Part shown: piece by piece, positions 4,993 through 7,451 of the stretch
Numbering within the stretch: position 1 is the stretch's first letter
Layout: every line of letters begins with the position of its first letter
Assembly (NCBI GenBank): GCA_913054415.1
Contig: CAJXII010000080.1
Span: 1 to 7,451 of the forward strand
Direction of reading: 5' to 3'
DNA: 7,451 nt
Source of the DNA: an uncultured Arcobacter sp.
GTDB lineage: Bacteria > Campylobacterota > Campylobacteria > Campylobacterales > Arcobacteraceae
Made by a program: the position numbers and the translations under genes
The notes under the pieces: generated by a model
Told to the model about the DNA's origin: nothing
Database searches by the model: none
What the model saw: the letters and a program-made list of their open reading frames with translations, nothing else

Positions 4993-7107
4993 ATGGCAAG
5001 ACAAACACCACTTAAAAGAGTTAGAAATATCGGTATTGCTGCACATATTGATGCTGGTAAGACTACTACAACTGAAAGAATTTTATTCTACACAGGTGTT
5101 TCACATAAAATTGGAGAGGTTCATGATGGAGCTGCTACAATGGATTGGATGGAACAAGAACAAGAAAGAGGGATTACAATTACAAGTGCTGCGACAACTT
5201 GTTTTTGGCCACATCCTAAAACAAATGAAAAACTACAAATCAACATAATAGACACTCCGGGCCATGTTGACTTTACTATTGAAGTTGAAAGATCTATGAG
5301 AGTTCTTGATGGTGCTGTAGCTGTATTTTGTTCAGTTGGTGGAGTTCAACCACAATCTGAAACTGTTTGGAGACAAGCAAACAAATATAGAGTTCCAAGA
5401 ATGATTTTTGTAAATAAAATGGATAGAACTGGTGCTGATTTCTTTATGGTTGAGGAGCAAGTTGCTTCAAGACTAAAAGCAAATCCTGTGCCTATTCAGA
5501 TACCTATTGGTGCTGAAGAAAATTTCAAAGGAGTAGTTGATTTAGTAAAAATGAAAGCTATCGTTTGGGATGATGATGCTGCAATGGGATCAAACTACCA
5601 TATAGAAGATATTCCAGAAAATCTACAAGATTTAGCTGAAGAATATAGAGAAAAAATGATAGATGCTGCTGCAACTGCAGATGATGAGTTGATGGAAAAA
5701 TACCTTGAAGGTGAAGAACTAACAGAAGATGAGATAGTATCTGGTCTTAAAAAAGGTTGTTTATCTATGGAGATTACTCCTATGACTTGTGGAACAGCAT
5801 TTAAAAATAAAGGTGTTCAAACACTTCTTGATGCAGTTGCACAATATATGCCATCTCCACTTGAAGTTGAAGATATCAAAGGTGAAACACAAGATGGTGA
5901 AGATGTGATTGTTCCTTCAACAGATGATGGTGAAGTAGCAGGACTTGCATTTAAAATTATGACTGATCCATTTGTTGGACAACTTACATTTGTTAGAATC
6001 TATAGAGGTATCTTAGAATCTGGAACTTATGTGATGAACTCTACAAAAATGAAAAAAGAAAGAATCGGAAGACTTCTTAAAATGCACTCAAACAACAGAG
6101 AAGAGGTTTCACAACTTTATGCTGGTGAAATTGGTGCAGTTGTTGGTCTTAAAAATACAATCACAGGTGATACACTAGCAAGTGAAAAAGATCCAGTTAT
6201 TTTAGAAAGAATGGATTTCCCAGAACCAGTTATCTCTGTTGCAGTTGAGCCTAAAACAAAAGCTGACCAAGAAAAAATGGGTATTGCTCTTGGAAAACTA
6301 GCACAAGAAGATCCATCTTTTAGAGTTGAAACAGATGAAGAATCTGGTCAAACTATCATCTCAGGTATGGGTGAACTTCACCTTGAAATTCTTGTAGATA
6401 GAATGAAAAGAGAATTTTCTGTAGAAGCTGAAGTTGGAGCTCCACAAGTTGCTTATAGAGAAACAATTAAAAATGGTGTTCAACAAGAATATAAATATGC
6501 AAAACAATCAGGTGGTAAAGGTCAATACGGTCATGTATATCTAAAAATTGATCCAATGTCTCCTGAAGAAACAAATGAAGAAGGTTTTGAATTTATATCT
6601 GAAATCAAAGGGGGAGCTATTCCAAAAGAGTATATTCCTGCTGTTGAAAAAGGGTGTAGAGAAACTATGCAAGCTGGTATTTTAGCTGGTTATCCTATGG
6701 TTGATATTAGAGTAACTGTTTATGATGGTTCTTACCATGATGTCGATTCATCTGAGATGGCATTTAAACTTGCTGCTAGTATGGGATTTAAAGCTGGATG
6801 TCGTCAAGCTGCTGCTAATGCATGTATCCTTGAACCTATGATGAGAGTTGAGATTGAAACTCCTGAAGATTATATGGGTGATGTTATTGGTGATATCAAT
6901 AAAAGAAGAGGTCAAGTTCAATCTATGGATGATAGAGCTGGAGTAAAACTTGTAGTTGCTTTAGTTCCATTGGCTGAGATGTTTGGTTATTCAACTGACC
7001 TTAGAAGTATGTCTCAAGGTAGAGCTACTTACTCTATGATTTTTGATCAATATATGGAAGTTCCTAAAAATGTTGCTGATGAAATCATGAAAAAAAGAAA
7101 TGGGTAA
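4993..7107 (+). CDS. fusA: Elongation factor G, translocation GTPase
   Basis: 704 aa, the same length as E. coli EF-G. It drives tRNA-mRNA translocation on the ribosome using GTP and, with RRF, ribosome recycling. GTPase motifs: G1 AHIDAGKTT (17-25), G2 RGIT (59-62), G3 DTPGH (87-91) with His91 catalytic, G4 NKMD (141-144), and G5 GTAF (267-270), where Ser is more usual than Thr. The G' insert spans about 160-260. Domain II is about 310-400, III about 410-485, IV about 486-610 with SGGKGQYGHV (506-515) and the tip loop YHDVDSSE (581-588, His582), and V about 612-690 with GDINKRRGQV. The whole set and the canonical length argue for the housekeeping copy and not a FusA2 paralogue. It is the last gene of the operon: no tuf gene follows, unlike the E. 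coli str operon. Confidence 0.99.
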   Translation: MARQTPLKRVRNIGIAAHIDAGKTTTTERILFYTGVSHKIGEVHDGAATMDWMEQEQERGITITSAATTCFWPHPKTNEKLQINIIDTPGHVDFTIEVERSMRVLDGAVAVFCSVGGVQPQSETVWRQANKYRVPRMIFVNKMDRTGADFFMVEEQVASRLKANPVPIQIPIGAEENFKGVVDLVKMKAIVWDDDAAMGSNYHIEDIPENLQDLAEEYREKMIDAAATADDELMEKYLEGEELTEDEIVSGLKKGCLSMEITPMTCGTAFKNKGVQTLLDAVAQYMPSPLEVEDIKGETQDGEDVIVPSTDDGEVAGLAFKIMTDPFVGQLTFVRIYRGILESGTYVMNSTKMKKERIGRLLKMHSNNREEVSQLYAGEIGAVVGLKNTITGDTLASEKDPVILERMDFPEPVISVAVEPKTKADQEKMGIALGKLAQEDPSFRVETDEESGQTIISGMGELHLEILVDRMKREFSVEAEVGAPQVAYRETIKNGVQQEYKYAKQSGGKGQYGHVYLKIDPMSPEETNEEGFEFISEIKGGAIPKEYIPAVEKGCRETMQAGILAGYPMVDIRVTVYDGSYHDVDSSEMAFKLAASMGFKAGCRQAAANACILEPMMRVEIETPEDYMGDVIGDINKRRGQVQSMDDRAGVKLVVALVPLAEMFGYSTDLRSMSQGRATYSMIFDQYMEVPKNVADEIMKKRNG

Positions 7108-7138
7108 AACTGTTTCTTTTTCTAAAAAATAAAAACTA

Positions 7139-7177
7139 ATAAGGGTTTAGAAAAATTTCTAAATCCTTATAAATTTT
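7139..7177. terminator. Terminator of the rpsL-rpsG-fusA operon, probably bidirectional
   Basis: A near-perfect stem of 14 bp (7139-7152 with 7157-7170, one G-U pair) closed by a 4-base loop, followed on the + strand by AAATTTT. It begins 32 bases after the fusA stop. On the - strand the same stem is followed by a much better T run (complement of the A-rich 7123-7136), so it could also stop transcription coming leftward from beyond 7180. Confidence 0.8.
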
Positions 7178-7252
7178 CTAAATAATATTCCAAATTTTTT
7201 ATATGTGTTAAAAATCAAATAATATACAAAATTATGTAGACTATATATAATC

Positions 7253-7369
7253 TTAAATTCCATCTTCCTCATCTAAATTTTCTTCATCTTGCAAATCTTT
7301 TAGTAATTCTCTTACTAGCATATCTAATAATTCATCACTAGTATTATCTGGCTTTTCCTGTTTTGTGCG
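7253..7369 (-). pseudogene. Possible C-terminal remnant of an unrecognised acidic protein
   Basis: Reading leftward from 7369 there is an open stretch of 39 codons including the TAA stop at 7255-7253. It translates to a hydrophilic, helix-prone, acidic sequence containing DELLDMLVRELLKDL and ending in DEEDGI, which looks like a real protein tail. No start with a ribosome site is visible: the only ATG is at 7321-7319 (22 codons), and a TAA at 7372-7370 closes the frame upstream. A second - strand frame, open from 7449 to a stop at 7326-7324, overlaps it, so one frameshift in the overlap would join them. The family is not recognised. It could be a decayed gene or chance open sequence. Confidence 0.25.
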
Positions 7370-7385
7370 TTAAGAAAAACTAAAT

Positions 7386-7415
7386 TTATAAATCCCTTAA
7401 CCAAGGGCTTTATAG
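7386..7415. repeat. Hairpin-forming inverted repeat near the right end
   Basis: ATAAATCCCTT (7388-7398) pairs with AAGGGCTTTAT (7403-7413) around the loop AACC, with one mismatch (T7393/C7408). It extends one A-T and one G-U pair outward. On the - strand the stem is followed by AAATTTAGTTTTT, compatible with a leftward terminator. The 7-base word TTTTGTG flanks it at 7361-7367 and 7431-7437. It may be a terminator of a gene beyond the window or the end of a degraded element. Confidence 0.4.
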
Positions 7416-7451
7416 TGTATAAAAAATCTATTTTGTGTGCCTCAAGGTTAA

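Larger units (their letters stand above)
7108..7451. other. Region after fusA without an intact gene
   Basis: 344 bases of very AT-rich sequence. It contains the operon terminator, a plain A/T stretch from about 7178 to 7252 in which nothing could be supported, a possible - strand coding remnant (7253-7369) and a hairpin (7386-7415). No tRNA-like cloverleaf, promoter with a convincing target, or start of a further gene was found. Confidence 0.6.

Noticed and set aside
4871..5248. A 125-codon + strand frame spanning the rpsG/fusA junction
   Set aside because: It overlaps two certain genes out of frame, and its translation is low-complexity Leu/Lys/Gln-rich, as expected of a shadow frame.
4993..7107. 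fusA as a FusA2-type paralogue or a fusidic-acid-resistance copy
   Set aside because: Its place in the str operon, full 704-aa length and complete motifs fit the housekeeping gene. The Thr268 variant in G5 is not enough for a claim.
1..7451. CRISPR array, tRNA, rRNA or intact insertion sequence
   Set aside because: No regularly spaced repeats, cloverleaf, rRNA-like stretch or transposase frame was found on either strand.

Overview
The window looks like a chromosomal piece of an AT-rich member of the Campylobacterota (epsilonproteobacteria), probably an Arcobacteraceae- or Sulfurimonas-type organism. Three things point there: the low-GC base and codon use, S12/S7/EF-G proteins that read as epsilonproteobacterial, and a str operon reduced to rpsL-rpsG-fusA with no tuf gene after it. 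The assignment is by recognition of the protein sequences; no search was run.

Layout. (1) 15-2470: two accessory-looking genes on the + strand. The first encodes an exported protein with Sel1-type repeats followed by a caspase-like (C14) protease domain. The second encodes a Fic-fold protein with an intact autoinhibitory motif but Gln where the catalytic His belongs. They are 8 bases apart and look translationally coupled. (2) 2492-3205: hisA of histidine biosynthesis, 21 bases after the fic-like gene and apparently in the same transcription unit. (3) 3221-3895 on the - strand: a small stand-alone E1-like ThiF/MoeB/HesA adenylyltransferase that lacks the usual zinc cysteines. It converges on hisA across a shared hairpin. 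(4) 3896-4124: a divergent control region with a candidate -10 box and a leader of roughly 135 nt holding three stem-loops ahead of rpsL. (5) 4125-7107: rpsL, rpsG and fusA, tightly packed and intact, ended by a strong hairpin at 7139-7170. (6) 7108-7451: no intact gene seen. It holds the terminator, a possible - strand coding remnant and a second hairpin.

How the parts work together. The str operon supplies two decoding-site 30S proteins and the translocase, and is ordinary core machinery. hisA is also ordinary. The unusual part is the caspase/Fic pair placed directly ahead of hisA. The caspase-like protein has a signal peptide, so it probably works in the periplasm or envelope. The Fic-like protein has none and should be cytoplasmic, so a direct partnership is not obvious. 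The pair is the best candidate here for an undescribed module, but its function is not shown by the sequence. No tRNA, rRNA, CRISPR array or intact insertion sequence was seen.
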